Below, one piece after another: positions 1 through 10,130 of a stretch of 64,000 nucleotides of DNA. The stretch is taken from positions 480,737-544,736 of the forward strand of contig NC_009397.2 in assembly GCF_000002875.2 (NCBI RefSeq), given 5' to 3'. The first letter of the stretch is position 1. Every line of letters starts with the position of its first letter. The position numbers and the translations under genes are program-made. Below the pieces are notes generated by a model that saw nothing but the letters and a program-made list of their open reading frames with translations, was not told where the DNA came from and searched no databases. This DNA comes from Leishmania infantum JPCM5 (Eukaryota > Euglenozoa > Kinetoplastea > Trypanosomatida > Trypanosomatidae).

Positions 1-3000
1 ACACGCACGCGCACACGACCCAACAAGGTGATCACGGGATCGGCTAATACGAGAAGCAGGCTTCAGAAGCAGAGAGGGAAAAAACAAACAAAAGGGAGGG
101 CGGATGGACGATAGTGGTAGTGAGAGAGGGGGTGGAGCAAGAGCGGATGGGTTGGAGTGGTGTGGAGGTCGGTGCGCTGACCATTCTGCAAGAGCGGTGG
201 TGGGGGCTGCTTTGGTAGTGAGCAATAAGGGAAGGGGAGGGGGGGGCAAGTCCTACGCGAGGAGGACACAGAGGAGGTGAGACAGAAGGAAGGATGCTGT
301 GGAGAGAGACGTATGGAGTTCAAGCAGTACAGCCCACCACAGCTCACAGCTACTCGCGGTAACATGATTGAAGCATCATCTTACGTCCCCCTCTTCAACC
401 CTTGTTGGGTACACCCTCGCCAACACGCGTTTTATACTCGAGCTCCTTATCCGCCTCCATCTTTTTTTCGTTTGGTGGCGTATTTTCGTACTGTTGTTGT
501 CGTTCTTGTGTGACTGAGATGTTTTCCATTCTTAACACATCTGCCATGTCCGTTTTCTCATGCACGTGCGACTTGGCCACCCTTCCCCTCTCTCCTGATG
601 ACCAGGTGAGCACACGCTCTTCCGTGCAGCCGTATCACAGGCTCCACTGCACACGCACACCACCCATTCTGTGTGTGGGTGTGGGTGAGAAGCCGAAGCA
701 GCCCTCCCCCTCCTCGTTTTTTTTTCCAGCCCTGCCCATGCCGAACCACTTCGGGTGGTGGCGGGGGTTCCCGTGCCCACGACGCAGAGAGGCCAGAGCG
801 ACCTGCGACAGCGCACACGCTTGTGTCATCCATGTGATGGGCGAAGCCTCCGCGTGACTCGAGCGCATCCCGCCCGACGCTCACTGCCTACTGGTGTGTG
901 TGTGTGTGTGGGGTGGGTGGGTGGGGGCCTGGGACACCCCCGAGGGACGCAGCAGGTGGCGACCGGCAGAGAGGGTCTGCGTAGAGTGTGAGGCGGCGGC
1001 CGTGCTCAGCTGACTGAGTCGGCGCACTGCTGTGCCGGCGTGTGTCTGCTGCTGCCTCTGCGCACGGCGCGGATGTGTGGGGCGGGGGTGCAGTGTCGCG
1101 TGTGGCCGGTGCTGTATGGCCGAGAACGAATGCACGCGCGTTGGCGCTCCAACGCGTCCGCTCCACCCACGAACGTGCCAACCAATAGACGCATACACAC
1201 AACCACAGCTCACCTGCCTCTGCTGCACTGCGGCTGAATCTCCTGGCCGCCCAGGACGAGCCGTCTGCCGCCAAATCGAGGTCATGTGCCTCGCGGGCAC
1301 GCCTCGATCCGAGTGGGCCGCCTTCAGGGCCCTGCTCCAGGGGGAGGGGGCGGAAGCGGTGGCGTCTGTCGCGCGGGCAATAGCGGGTGGTCCGGGCGCA
1401 TGCCGGATGAGCTCAAGGGGGAAGCTGGCCAGGCGCCGGTAAGGGCCCTCTGAGCCCCTGTGCCCTGCCTGCATGCCACGCCTCCGCCCTCAGTCGCCCC
1501 AAGCCGCGGCACCCCATAATATGGCGCGGCGGCTCGCCACACGGGAATCTGGAGGACTCGCTGGCGCCATTCGGCATGCTCTCGTCACGCTTCCGGCGCC
1601 TGTGCCTCATCAGCCCACCCGGTCGGACGTGGGAGATGCCGCGTATTTCGCGCACATGCACCTTTGGGCTGATTGGTGTGGATCTCTTCGCATCTTTTCC
1701 GTCCATCATTCGTGCTCCTCTCACCTCTCGATGCCTTGTCTGGGCGTGAGGCACCATGCAAGCTGTGCTTGGCAGCGCGCGCGCGGTGCTCGCATTTTGC
1801 GCCTCACGCGGCCAGCTTCAGGACGGCGCTGTTGTCTGGGGGTGCGGAGGACGCTGTCTCCATCTTCCACGTCCGTCGAGGTCATGAGGGGCGTGCGCCT
1901 GGATGGCTTCCCCGCATGTGCCTCGGCAGGTTGGACGCTGCCATGAGTCTGTGGCGGCGTGGGGTACTCCACCTCTTGAGCCCACACGCCCTTGGCAGGA
2001 ATGGGTGTTTCAAGTGGAAAGGGCCCGTGCAAAAACATGTGCCGGCGCACAAAGAGACCATAGCTTGCACATGTGCATACACCCAAGCAGCATCAAGCAT
2101 GCAGAGTTCAGCATAGTAGAGCGCCCTGCTTATAGCGACACCTCCTCCTCGTCTTCACTAGTAATGTTGGTGGCCGCTTTCTGCCGTACGTGGCAAGCTC
2201 CGCTGCTCACGCAAGGCAACCACAAGAGAGAAGAGACGGGCTCTGGCCAGCAGTGAAGAGGCAGAACGAGGTGTGCGTATCGAGAGACAGAGGAGAAGAG
2301 AGCCCTGCGGGGGCACACAAAGCAACAACACGAAAAAAAAAAAGAAAAGACACACAGCACATCGACGGGAGAGAATTCGGCCCACGCATCCTCCTCTTGC
2401 GCATATTTTCATGGAAAACATAAGCGAGGGGAGGAGAGAAGCGCTATGTCAGACTTGGGAGAAGCCCAAGCCACCGCGATGACACGGCATGTGGCAGACA
2501 AACTGTAAATACAGAGATACATGCACACAAGCACACGCACACACACACACAAACACACTGAAGAAAAACAAAGAACAGATGAACACGAAGGGGGGAAAGC
2601 GTCCGTGTATATATATATATGCGGGTGAGTGGGCGGGTGTATATATATGTGCATATACATATAGATGTGGGTGTGGGTGTTGGGCGCACAAGCAAAAGGC
2701 ACAGAACGGCACAGAGCTGGAGACATCGGCACCCCCCACGCCCTAACGTCGCTGCCCTTCATTTTGTTAGCGGTCGTTGCAGAGCGATTGGGCCCGAGAG
2801 TGCAGGCACGTGGTGCCACTGGTCATCATGCGGGGAGGGGGAGGGGGGAGGAGTGCGCCCGTCTCTGTCTTCATATCTCTGCTGATTGTCTTTCCCTCTC
2901 CACACACCACCGCGTCTGCGCGCTGTCGTTCGTTCTCACTGCATTTTTCTTCTTGTTCATCCACTATTTCCTTACTCCGCTCCCGCTCAGTCGATGCTCC

Positions 3001-3405
3001 CCACCTTCTCCCATCAACGCCGCAAAGGACTGGCATCGAAGGCAAGAGAACAGCGCCACAGTGGTGCCCACCTCCTGCGATGGTGCCGACTTTCTCGCAA
3101 GTAGAGAACTCAAAGAATCACGGAGGCGGAGAAGACCCCAGAGGCACACACGACCATCACGGGATGATGTAAAGAGGGGGAAGGTTTCGGACGAGCGGGA
3201 TGCGGCCCGCGGCGCTCCGCCGACGCTGCTGAGCGAACGCTAGCTATTTTTCTGCTGTGCATTCGCTGAAGAGTGCTTGCGAATGAGCGTGTGTGTCTGC
3301 GGAGGTGGTGAGAGCGCAGCTCACGGTTTCGCAGATACGGAAAAGCACAGAGACAATGAACAGTGGCGCCGCCTCGCACTATTACACCCGCCGGCAGGCA
3401 CACTC
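1..3405. other. Long intergenic region left of UEV1, no gene recognised
   Basis: About 3.4 kb without a supportable gene. On the transcribed (minus) strand this would be the UEV1 3' UTR and the spacer to the next gene, which lies off the left edge. It contains a SIDER2-like copy (about 593-1137), a GC-rich stretch around 1200-1900, a short CA run near 2534-2550, and alternating AT runs near 2606-2620 and 2637-2663. The open frames here are low-complexity (Arg, Pro, His, Ser rich) and have no domain signature, so I treat them as chance. Confidence 0.7.
593..1137 (+). repeat. SIDER2-like retroposon remnant, copy 1
   Basis: This block matches 4523-5037 almost base for base in its core: 763-900 and 4670-4806 look identical by eye. 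A third, diverged copy lies inverted at 33391-33862. All three share the core motif CTGACTGAGTCGGCGCACTGC or a close variant and end near TGTATG..AGAA..TACACACC. Dispersed repeats of about 0.5 kb in 3' UTRs are typical of Leishmania SIDER2 elements, which are degenerate retroposons that can influence mRNA stability. The family name is inferred from length, location and recalled sequence character, not from a search. The plus-strand orientation is relative to the other copies; the neighbouring genes are on the minus strand. Confidence 0.65.
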
Positions 3406-3822
3406 TTAGTACATAGACCCTTCCGGTGGCTGCACCAGCTTGCGGTTCTGTGGCTGCGCCATCTCCTTCCGAAGCTCCGACAGGCACATTTCCATCGTTG
3501 TTCGGCGGTCCCAGCTCTTGAAGACGTGGAACTTCTCGCGATTCACCGTACCATCGGGGTCGACGCAGGGCAGGTTCACCTTGCTGAGGAAGCGGATGTG
3601 CGGCGGCACTTTCGGGTAGTTCTCATCGCAGTAAATCTCAAGCGACAGAATGCGGTACTCGAAGGCGGTGCTAGGGGGGCCTACAATGGTGCCGTTCCAG
3701 TAGTGGAAGAAGATGTCAGCCGTGTCACGCAGACCCACAGAGACGTTTTGGTTGCTTCCTGTGCCCTTCTCGCCGGTCTCTAGCTCCTCCAGCAGGCGAA
3801 AGTTACGCGGCACCTCGACCAT
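3406..3822 (-). CDS. UEV1: Ubiquitin-conjugating enzyme E2 variant (UEV1/Mms2-like)
   Basis: A 138-residue UBC-fold protein, the usual length of Mms2/UEV proteins. It starts MVEVPRNFRLLEELE, has the YPxxPP-type segment (NYPKVPPHIRF, about residues 68-78), and ends with QPPEGSMY, which closely matches the Mms2 C-terminus. The HPN motif and active-site cysteine of true E2s are absent; that region reads VNREKFHVFKSW. UEVs are inactive partners of a Ubc13-type E2 and direct K63-linked ubiquitin chain synthesis. I recall a Leishmania UBC2-UEV1 pair reported as needed for life-cycle differentiation. The frame stays open for 136 codons upstream, but those residues are low-complexity. A likely spliced-leader acceptor (TTGCAG, AG at 3845-3844) lies only about 21 bases before the chosen ATG. 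This is the last gene of the minus-strand unit within the window. Confidence 0.93.
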   Translation of the reverse strand: MVEVPRNFRLLEELETGEKGTGSNQNVSVGLRDTADIFFHYWNGTIVGPPSTAFEYRILSLEIYCDENYPKVPPHIRFLSKVNLPCVDPDGTVNREKFHVFKSWDRRTTMEMCLSELRKEMAQPQNRKLVQPPEGSMY

Positions 3823-4522
3823 CGTCGTAGGCTTGCGGGCCAACTGCAAGTGAATATGTTGTCTGAGGAAAAGGCCACCGAGGGAGAAGAGCTCGCACCA
3901 GTGCAGCAACAAGAGCGCACGGCAGCCAAAATGACCGAAGCCGCAGAGGAGGGAGGCAGTGGAGGGGTGTCGTAACACGCACACGAGAGGAACCTGCAAG
4001 AAAGCCACGTTACTCCGAGAGAGAAATCTGAGAACGAAGGATCGAGTCGGGTAAGGGATGGAATCGGGCGTAAGGTCTAAGTGGCGGAAAGAAAAGAGAT
4101 GTTGCAAAGCCGAGCTGCTGCGGAACAACAGCATACGCATGCGGGGCGCGTCCACCGCAGCGCGCACGCAGAGAGGGAGAGGAAGAGACGGGTAACGGCG
4201 AGGGTGGAAGTGCGAGCATGGACAGCACAACGGCTACGCCTTTCCTAGATCGGATGCAACGGCGAGCGCGCGGTTTGCCTTCACAAGACGCAGCAATGCA
4301 GCTCTTTCCGCAGGGCTGAGTGGTTGCTGCCGATGCGACGCAACGCTAGAGCGAAGGCACCTCATTCGCTCCAAAAAAGCGGCGCAAACACCCAAACGGA
4401 CTGTCCGCTGAGGCAGCGCCGTGTGCGAAGACCCGCGCCGCCGCTCATGCGCCGCGACCGCGAAAATGGAAACCTTTATAACCGCTTCTGATTGTTTTGA
4501 CTGTCTCTGATACTTTGTTTGT

Positions 4523-5037
4523 CCTCATGACAAGGGACACCTCACCGTCGTATCACAGGGTCCGGGGACCCTACTCTGCGTGTGTGTGTGTGTGGGTGGG
4601 AAGCCAAAGCAGCCGTCTCCCCCCCCCCTCTATCCCCCTGCCCCTGCCGGGCCACTTCTGGTGGTGACGGGGGTTCCCGTGCCCACGACGCAGAGAGGCC
4701 AGAGCGACCTGCGACAGCGCACACGCTTGTGTCATCCATGTGATGGGCGAAGCCTCCGCGTGACTCGAGCGCATCCCGCCCGACGCTCACTGCCTACTGG
4801 TGTGTGTGCGTGGGGTGGGTGGGTGGGGGCCCTGGGACACCCCCGAGGGGCGCAGCAGGTGGCGACCGGCAGAGAGGGTCTGCTTAGAGTGTGAGGCGGC
4901 GGCCGTGCTCAGCTGACTGAGTCGGCGCACTGCTGTGCCGGCGTGTGTCTGCTGCTGCCTCTGCGCACGGCGCGGATGTGCGGGGTGGGGGTGCAGTGTG
5001 GCGTCGGACTCAATTTGTATGGAAGAGAACGTACACA
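4523..5037 (+). repeat. SIDER2-like retroposon remnant, copy 2
   Basis: Direct repeat of 593-1137, offset by about 3.9 kb, with a core of roughly 135 bases that appears identical and small differences mainly in homopolymer and GT tracts. The right end reads GAACGTACACACCTT and is followed by an A-rich stretch (AAAAGCGAAGAAAAAAG), as expected if this is the 3' end of a retroposed element. It lies in the spacer between the SAS-4-like gene and UEV1, antisense to both if the A-rich end is the element's 3' end. Confidence 0.68.
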
Positions 5038-5663
5038 CCTTAAAAGCGAAGAAAAAAGATATTTTGCTCGGTGGTATCTCCAATGCTTACATCGTGGCCC
5101 TGCCGCCACGCTCTTCCATGACGCGAGTGGCAGTGACAACAGCCTCCTGCCCCTCCCCCTCCCTCTCTCTCCCTGCCTCGTCTCAACCCTGTCGTCGACC
5201 AGGGGTCCATGTACACACACACGCGGAAAAAAGGAGAGTAGCGAAGGCCGTCTCGCGCCATGTCTTCTCTTCGCGTGTCTTTCTTCTTTTCTTCTTTCGC
5301 AGTTTTCGCATGTGTTTGTGTGTGCCGTCTGGAAAACAGCAGTGGCCGAGACGAGAGAGCGAGAGCACGGCGGGAGAGAAAGCGGGGAAAGAAAAGGTGG
5401 AAAAAGCGCCAAGAGGGGAGCACGGAGTCGAATGACCGTGTTGGTAAGAGGCACCACGACAACAACAGCAAGACAACGTGACATCCCCGGGCCTGCCCCG
5501 CCCACCTCACACTCTGAGTTCCCTTGACCCGCCAACTACCACTCGCGCACTCGGCTGCACGGCACACCCAAGTGCGCGCTATCGCTGCCAGCAGCCAGCC
5601 GCCGCAACCGTGCCGGCCAGGGAGCGAAGTACACGGAGACGTACAAACAAGACGACGGGAAAG

Positions 5664-5690
5664 TAACAACAACAACAACAACAGCAACAG
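5664..5690 (+). repeat. AAC trinucleotide repeat
   Basis: An (AAC)n-type run interrupted by one AGC, in the intergenic region downstream of the SAS-4-like gene. On the gene strand it reads GTT repeats, a common pyrimidine-containing intergenic microsatellite in Leishmania. Confidence 0.85.
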
Positions 5691-5872
5691 AAAACACGTT
5701 TATAAAAACAAAGAAGCACCGAGCCAAATGATCAAAGGTAGCAAGATAACCGAGGGCAGTACAAGGACGCAGCGCACACACTCACGGAAGCGACCTCAAA
5801 CAGAGCGGGGGGGGGGAATGCCAGCAAAGATGCGCAGCACAGCACCAACAAAAATGCAGAGGAGGAGGAGAA

Positions 5873-5897
5873 GGGAGGGGAGGGGAGGGGAGGGGGG
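5873..5897 (+). repeat. Five-run guanine array, predicted G-quadruplex
   Basis: Five G runs (3, 4, 4, 4 and 6 G) are separated by single A residues on the plus strand. Four or more runs with one-base loops form the strongest class of predicted G-quadruplex. The minus-strand transcript of the surrounding gene unit would carry the C-rich complement, so any quadruplex would form on the non-template DNA strand for plus-strand transcription, not in the mRNA. Confidence 0.8.
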
Positions 5898-6428
5898 CAA
5901 CTCTAAAGAGAGAGGGACAGATGATCAGATGCAGCGCATACAACTGCACAGGACAACGGACACGGATAAAGAAAAGGAAGGCAGCGCGGAAAGAAAGCAG
6001 CGATAGCGGAAGCAAGGTGATATGCAAGCACGGCAGCGGCAGCACGCACATACTCGCGGGAGAACACCGAAAGCCGACGTCAACGCCCTCTCTGCTCCTC
6101 TGAATTCTGCGCCCTCTCACTTGCGCATCTTCTCACACAAGACAAAAAGCAACAAACAAGAAAAGCGTCTACGACAAGAGAGAATACAGGTACATGTCAC
6201 CATCGCTTATCTGCCTGGCCAGCCCCCGTATTGTTCCCTACTCCCTGCGCCGCATCTCGGCACCGCCTCGCCGTACACCTCCGTCTTGGCACCTTTGAGA
6301 GCAGTGGAAAAAAGGAGCAACAGCGCATACAGTCAGAGAACGGGCAAGGCGAGAGCAGAGATGCCGACGCGAAAAGGTAATAAAGACAACAAAGACGTTG
6401 TCTCATGATGCAGCGCACCGCTGCGTGG

Positions 6429-8681
6429 CTACTCCTCCATTGGCTCCCCATCGGGGTAGAAGGTTTCGTCGCTGCCATCTGGCCGAACAATCTTGTAGAT
6501 GCCGTCTGGGTACAGAATCTCCTTGCTGCCGTCTGGCAAGTGCTTCTCTGTCTGCCCAGTGGAACGGAACTCGAAGGCCTGCACACCGTCCGGCATCTGC
6601 GTGTGCATTGTCTGCGCCGCGTCGTACCAGTAAGTGCTCTTTCCGGAGGGAAAAGTGCACTTGACGTCGCCATTCGTGAAGTGCAGCGTCGTGTGTCCAG
6701 ATGGCAGCACGACCTTCACCGTGCCGTTCGCGTAGTGGATTTCCCGCTTGCCACTGCGGTATAGTACCTCCTTTTTGTTCGAGTTGTCGCCCAGAGCCGT
6801 CTGCGACACGACGTCGTCTTCACAGAGCTTCTCCGTCGGGAACTCCTCCATGTCACCAATCAGCTCCTCCCGAGTGGGGACGTGGTGGCGCTTCAGCGGC
6901 ACCCGCGGGTGCACCGCGCTGGCGGAGGGGCGTCGTTTGACGGATAACGCGCCGGACTGCATGCGGGGCGTGCGAACCGGATGCCCCGACATCTTCCGTT
7001 CATCCACTGGCTTCTCTGCAGCTGCTGCAGCCTTTCGCAGATCCTCCTCCTCACGTCGGCGGCGCGCCGTCGCGGCAGCGGCGGCGGCCACAGCAACCCG
7101 GTGCCGCGCCTTTTTCTCCTGCTCTTCCCTCTTGCGGTCTGCGATATACCTCTCACGGTGCCGCCTCCGCTCCTCCATCGCCTGCTCCTCAGCCTGCATG
7201 CGGTTCTGCATCTGCCGATTGCGCTTCTCGCGCGCCGCCGCCTCGCTGGGCGCTGCACGGGGGGTGAAGTCCATGACGGCAAGAGGGGCCGCTCGTGAAG
7301 CCCGCCGCTCCCTCACCGCGGCTGCATCGTTGTCTTCATCATCGCCGTCCTCATACGAGGCCGAGGAGGCGCGCTGAGCGGAGGGATCCAGAGAGACGGA
7401 CAAGGGAGAGCTGCTGCTCTGTCGCGTCGCCGGTGAGGCGGACGCGCCTTCGAGGCACTGCAGCTGCTGCTCCTTCGCCATTGCGAGTAGTTCGGCGTTG
7501 CGGCGCGTCAGGGAGTCGATGTCGCGGCGCATGCGGGCCACCTCCGCCTTGTGTATGCTGTGCGCCTCGCGCATCGTGGATGTGAGGTCCTCGAGCTGAG
7601 TGCGCAGCGAGTCGTTCTCCTGCGACAAGCGCCGGTTGGTCTCACGCTCCGCTACAAGCAGCGCCGACACGTTCTTGAAGCGCTCCTCTGTGGCGCGCAG
7701 ATCCTTCTGAGCATCGCGCTGCTCGCGTGAGCGGCGGTCACCAGCGTCAGCGCGCTCATCCTCCATCTGCTGCCGCGCACCATATCGGTACGACTCAAAG
7801 CGCTGCTTTTCACGATCGAGCTGCTGTCGTGCGTCCGCGTAGTGACTGCGCTCCTTCTGCGCAGCCTTGATTTCCTGCTCCAAGCTCGCGATGAGCTCGT
7901 CCTCCTCGCGGCTGCGACTGCCCGCTGGTGAGTGAGCGTCAGAACCTAGGGCGGGGTCGCGGGTGTAGGGCGGTCGACGGAAGTAGTTGCGATCCTGCCC
8001 AGACGATGGCGCGGCACTCGACTCCTCGTACTTGAGAGAAGCGTAACGCGGCGCCCCCATGGCGGCGCTCCGCGGGGTGAGTCCACCATACCGTCCCAAG
8101 TCGGCCCCATTGGTGTCCGAGCCACGGCTGACGGACCGGCCGATGCCACTCGACGGTGCCGCAGCACCGCCGCTGTAGGAATCGCTATAAGATGTCTCGA
8201 AGTAGTTGTCCGCCGGATGCTCCACCTCCGAGCGTGTCGGAGCCTGCAGCAGTGGCGATGGTGGGATGTCAGGGTTGACCCACTCCGGCTTCTTGGGGTT
8301 CGCCGCACGAGCAGGTTGGCGTCGCTGCGGCGTCGCCCCGGCTGCCGGCTTCTCTGTCCCACTAGATGCGTTGGTGTTGGGTGGAGGTGCACTCACCGCA
8401 CGCGTGGGCGGAGGTGCCTTGCGGGGAACAGCCACTACCACCTCCCCGAGCGGGTCGTGGCTCTTGGCATTGCGCATGTCGTAGGCGATAGCCTCGCGCA
8501 GCGCCTTGGAGTCACGGCGCTCACGATTAATGTTGGCGCCGTCGGCGCCATTAGCGGCGTTCTTTGACGGCGATTCTGCCGTGGCGGCCGAGTACGACAG
8601 ACGCCCCTCATCGCGCCGCAGGAACTTGAACGACTCCTTTGGCTTGGGCTTCTGCCCTGCAAGCACGGAGACGCGCGACAT
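6429..8681 (-). CDS. SAS4: SAS-4/CPAP-like centriolar protein with TCP10 C-terminal domain
   Basis: A 750-residue protein. The N-terminal third is Ser/Pro/Ala-rich and probably disordered. Residues of about 280-440 form a charged coiled coil (SREEDELIASLEQEI onward), and a second Arg/Glu-rich helical segment follows near 500-590. The last roughly 110 residues are a run of short beta repeats (LPSGH, FTNGD, FPSGKS, MPDGV, LPDGSK, YPDGI, RPDGS, YPDGE). That repeat is the hallmark of the G-box/TCP10_C domain of CPAP and SAS-4, which binds STIL/SAS-5-type partners and sets centriole or basal body assembly. I recall a T. brucei SAS-4 reported at the flagellum attachment zone filament tip. The frame opens 13 codons earlier at a TTG; I chose the first ATG, which lies 45 bases after a good trans-splice acceptor. 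Confidence 0.85.
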   Translation of the reverse strand: MSRVSVLAGQKPKPKESFKFLRRDEGRLSYSAATAESPSKNAANGADGANINRERRDSKALREAIAYDMRNAKSHDPLGEVVVAVPRKAPPPTRAVSAPPPNTNASSGTEKPAAGATPQRRQPARAANPKKPEWVNPDIPPSPLLQAPTRSEVEHPADNYFETSYSDSYSGGAAAPSSGIGRSVSRGSDTNGADLGRYGGLTPRSAAMGAPRYASLKYEESSAAPSSGQDRNYFRRPPYTRDPALGSDAHSPAGSRSREEDELIASLEQEIKAAQKERSHYADARQQLDREKQRFESYRYGARQQMEDERADAGDRRSREQRDAQKDLRATEERFKNVSALLVAERETNRRLSQENDSLRTQLEDLTSTMREAHSIHKAEVARMRRDIDSLTRRNAELLAMAKEQQLQCLEGASASPATRQSSSSPLSVSLDPSAQRASSASYEDGDDEDNDAAAVRERRASRAAPLAVMDFTPRAAPSEAAAREKRNRQMQNRMQAEEQAMEERRRHRERYIADRKREEQEKKARHRVAVAAAAAATARRRREEEDLRKAAAAAEKPVDERKMSGHPVRTPRMQSGALSVKRRPSASAVHPRVPLKRHHVPTREELIGDMEEFPTEKLCEDDVVSQTALGDNSNKKEVLYRSGKREIHYANGTVKVVLPSGHTTLHFTNGDVKCTFPSGKSTYWYDAAQTMHTQMPDGVQAFEFRSTGQTEKHLPDGSKEILYPDGIYKIVRPDGSDETFYPDGEPMEE

Positions 8682-10130
8682 GGGCGCGAAAGAACGGCGC
8701 GACACAAAAACAATTAGCAAGGAAAGCTACAAACAAGCAACAAAGAAAAAAGGGCAGCACACGCTGCAAGGCTCAACGAGGGCAGCCAAGGGGTGGAACA
8801 GCGAGAGCGATGGGGAAGAGGGACAGATTATGAGAGAAGCACAAGACTTTGTCGCCCTCCTCTTGAACGTCCTCAGTCACCACTCCCGCTGTGGCAGCCT
8901 CTGCACCTGCGTGGGCGTGTGCGTGCGCACGTGTGTTTTTGAGTGGTGTGCGCTGGGGGGGGGGGCCGCTCTCCTTCCTCTACAGCGCAGGAAAAGGACA
9001 CAGACCTGTTTCTTTACTGTATTTTCCTTTTTTTGGTGTTTTGCTCTGCCGACCCCTCCGTTGATCTACGGTGGTCGGATGGATGAATGCGCTTGGCCAC
9101 CGCCACCGCCGGTGCGAGGGTGGAGGGGAGAGGGGGTCGGTGAGGCCGGGGAGGGGGGGTGAAGAGGGGTGAAAGCAGAGTGAGAGGGGTGGTTTCGATG
9201 CACCGCTCCACTGTTCTTTTGAGAACTACACTGTCCGCATCTGTCCTTCATAGTTCAGATGCACAGCGCAGCGACACGAGGGCTACCGTACACTCGTGCG
9301 GCAAACAGGGGGAAGGACTGCAGGCCCATGACTCATCACGGGCCGAAGGCACTAAAGGTGGCTGATGAGACGCCGGCATCTACCGCTGCTAAGGATGAGC
9401 CAAAGATCGCACCTCCGAAAAGGGATATTGCCCCACCTGCAACACACACAAAAGCCACCGCCGCTCGATCGTGGCACTGGAGCGAAATACTCTCAGCCAG
9501 GCAACACGAGGGAGGAGGGGCCAAGACGACGAGAGACTCATGCGCATCCCTACCTAGTCTGCTGCGCGGAGGGCTCCAAACACGAAAACGAAAAACACCA
9601 ACGCAAACTTAGACACGCAGAGCCCTGATAGACTCAATGAGGCTGTCGTGCGTACTCTGCCGGTCCACGGCCCCTTTCGAGAGGGTGAAGGTTGAATGGA
9701 CGAAGGCGCAGTAGTCGTAGTCTATGCAAAATAAAGGAACACCAAAGCGAGGAGGGGCGAGCAAGGAATACCGCACGGCGTTCATCCACCGCAGAGACGC
9801 GGGAACACGCACAAACCGTTACGCGCGCCTCTCCACACAGAAGCGCATCTCAGCCACGATGTACGCGGAACACTCCTCCTCACAGGCACATACCCACTCA
9901 CCACGATAAGGCAGTTGATGATACACTCTATGCGACCACACACACACAAGAAGGTCAATGGTAACCCTCATGTTCGCAACAACACCGCGGCCTTTTCTGC
10001 ACATGGTTCCCCCGATCAGTACGTGGGCACGTTCGCAGAAGAGCAGCATGCCGGCTGGCACCTCGAATCTCGGGCACCGCCCTGTTTTACCTACGCACTG
10101 ATATCCGAGCAACCGCCTCTCATGCCAGCA
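8682..10130. other. Intergenic region between p166 candidate and SAS-4-like gene
   Basis: No gene recognised in 1.45 kb. It contains the SAS-4 acceptor, an 11-base G run at 8955-8965, and a GC-rich G/T-biased stretch around 9080-9180. Open frames on both strands are low-complexity. Confidence 0.75.
8727..8753 (-). promoter_or_regulatory. Predicted spliced-leader acceptor of the SAS-4-like gene
   Basis: On the minus strand this reads a T-rich tract (CCCTTTTTTCTTTGTTGCTTG) followed by TTTGTAG, giving an AG 45 bases before the ATG. This is the usual arrangement of a trypanosomatid trans-splicing acceptor. It is predicted by eye only. Confidence 0.5.

Larger units (their letters stand above)
3823..6428. 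other. Intergenic region between SAS-4-like gene and UEV1
   Basis: No gene recognised. Read on the minus strand it holds the 3' UTR of the SAS-4-like gene and the 5' region of UEV1. It contains SIDER2-like copy 2 (4523-5037), long purine-rich stretches (pyrimidine-rich on the transcribed sense strand), an AAC repeat near 5664-5690 and a strong G-run array at 5873-5897. Confidence 0.75.

Noticed and set aside
881..1474. 197-codon minus-strand frame across a SIDER2-like repeat
   Set aside because: Arg/His/Pro/Thr-rich, made from the repeat and its GT tract. The same frame style appears in copy 2, so it reflects the repeat, not a gene.
2665..3243. 192-codon plus-strand frame
   Set aside because: No domain, opposite to the direction of the transcription unit, and composition follows the low-complexity DNA.
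3823..4230. Upstream in-frame extension of UEV1
   Set aside because: The extra 136 residues are Ser/Leu/Pro-rich, contain the likely splice acceptor, and are absent from the UEV family.
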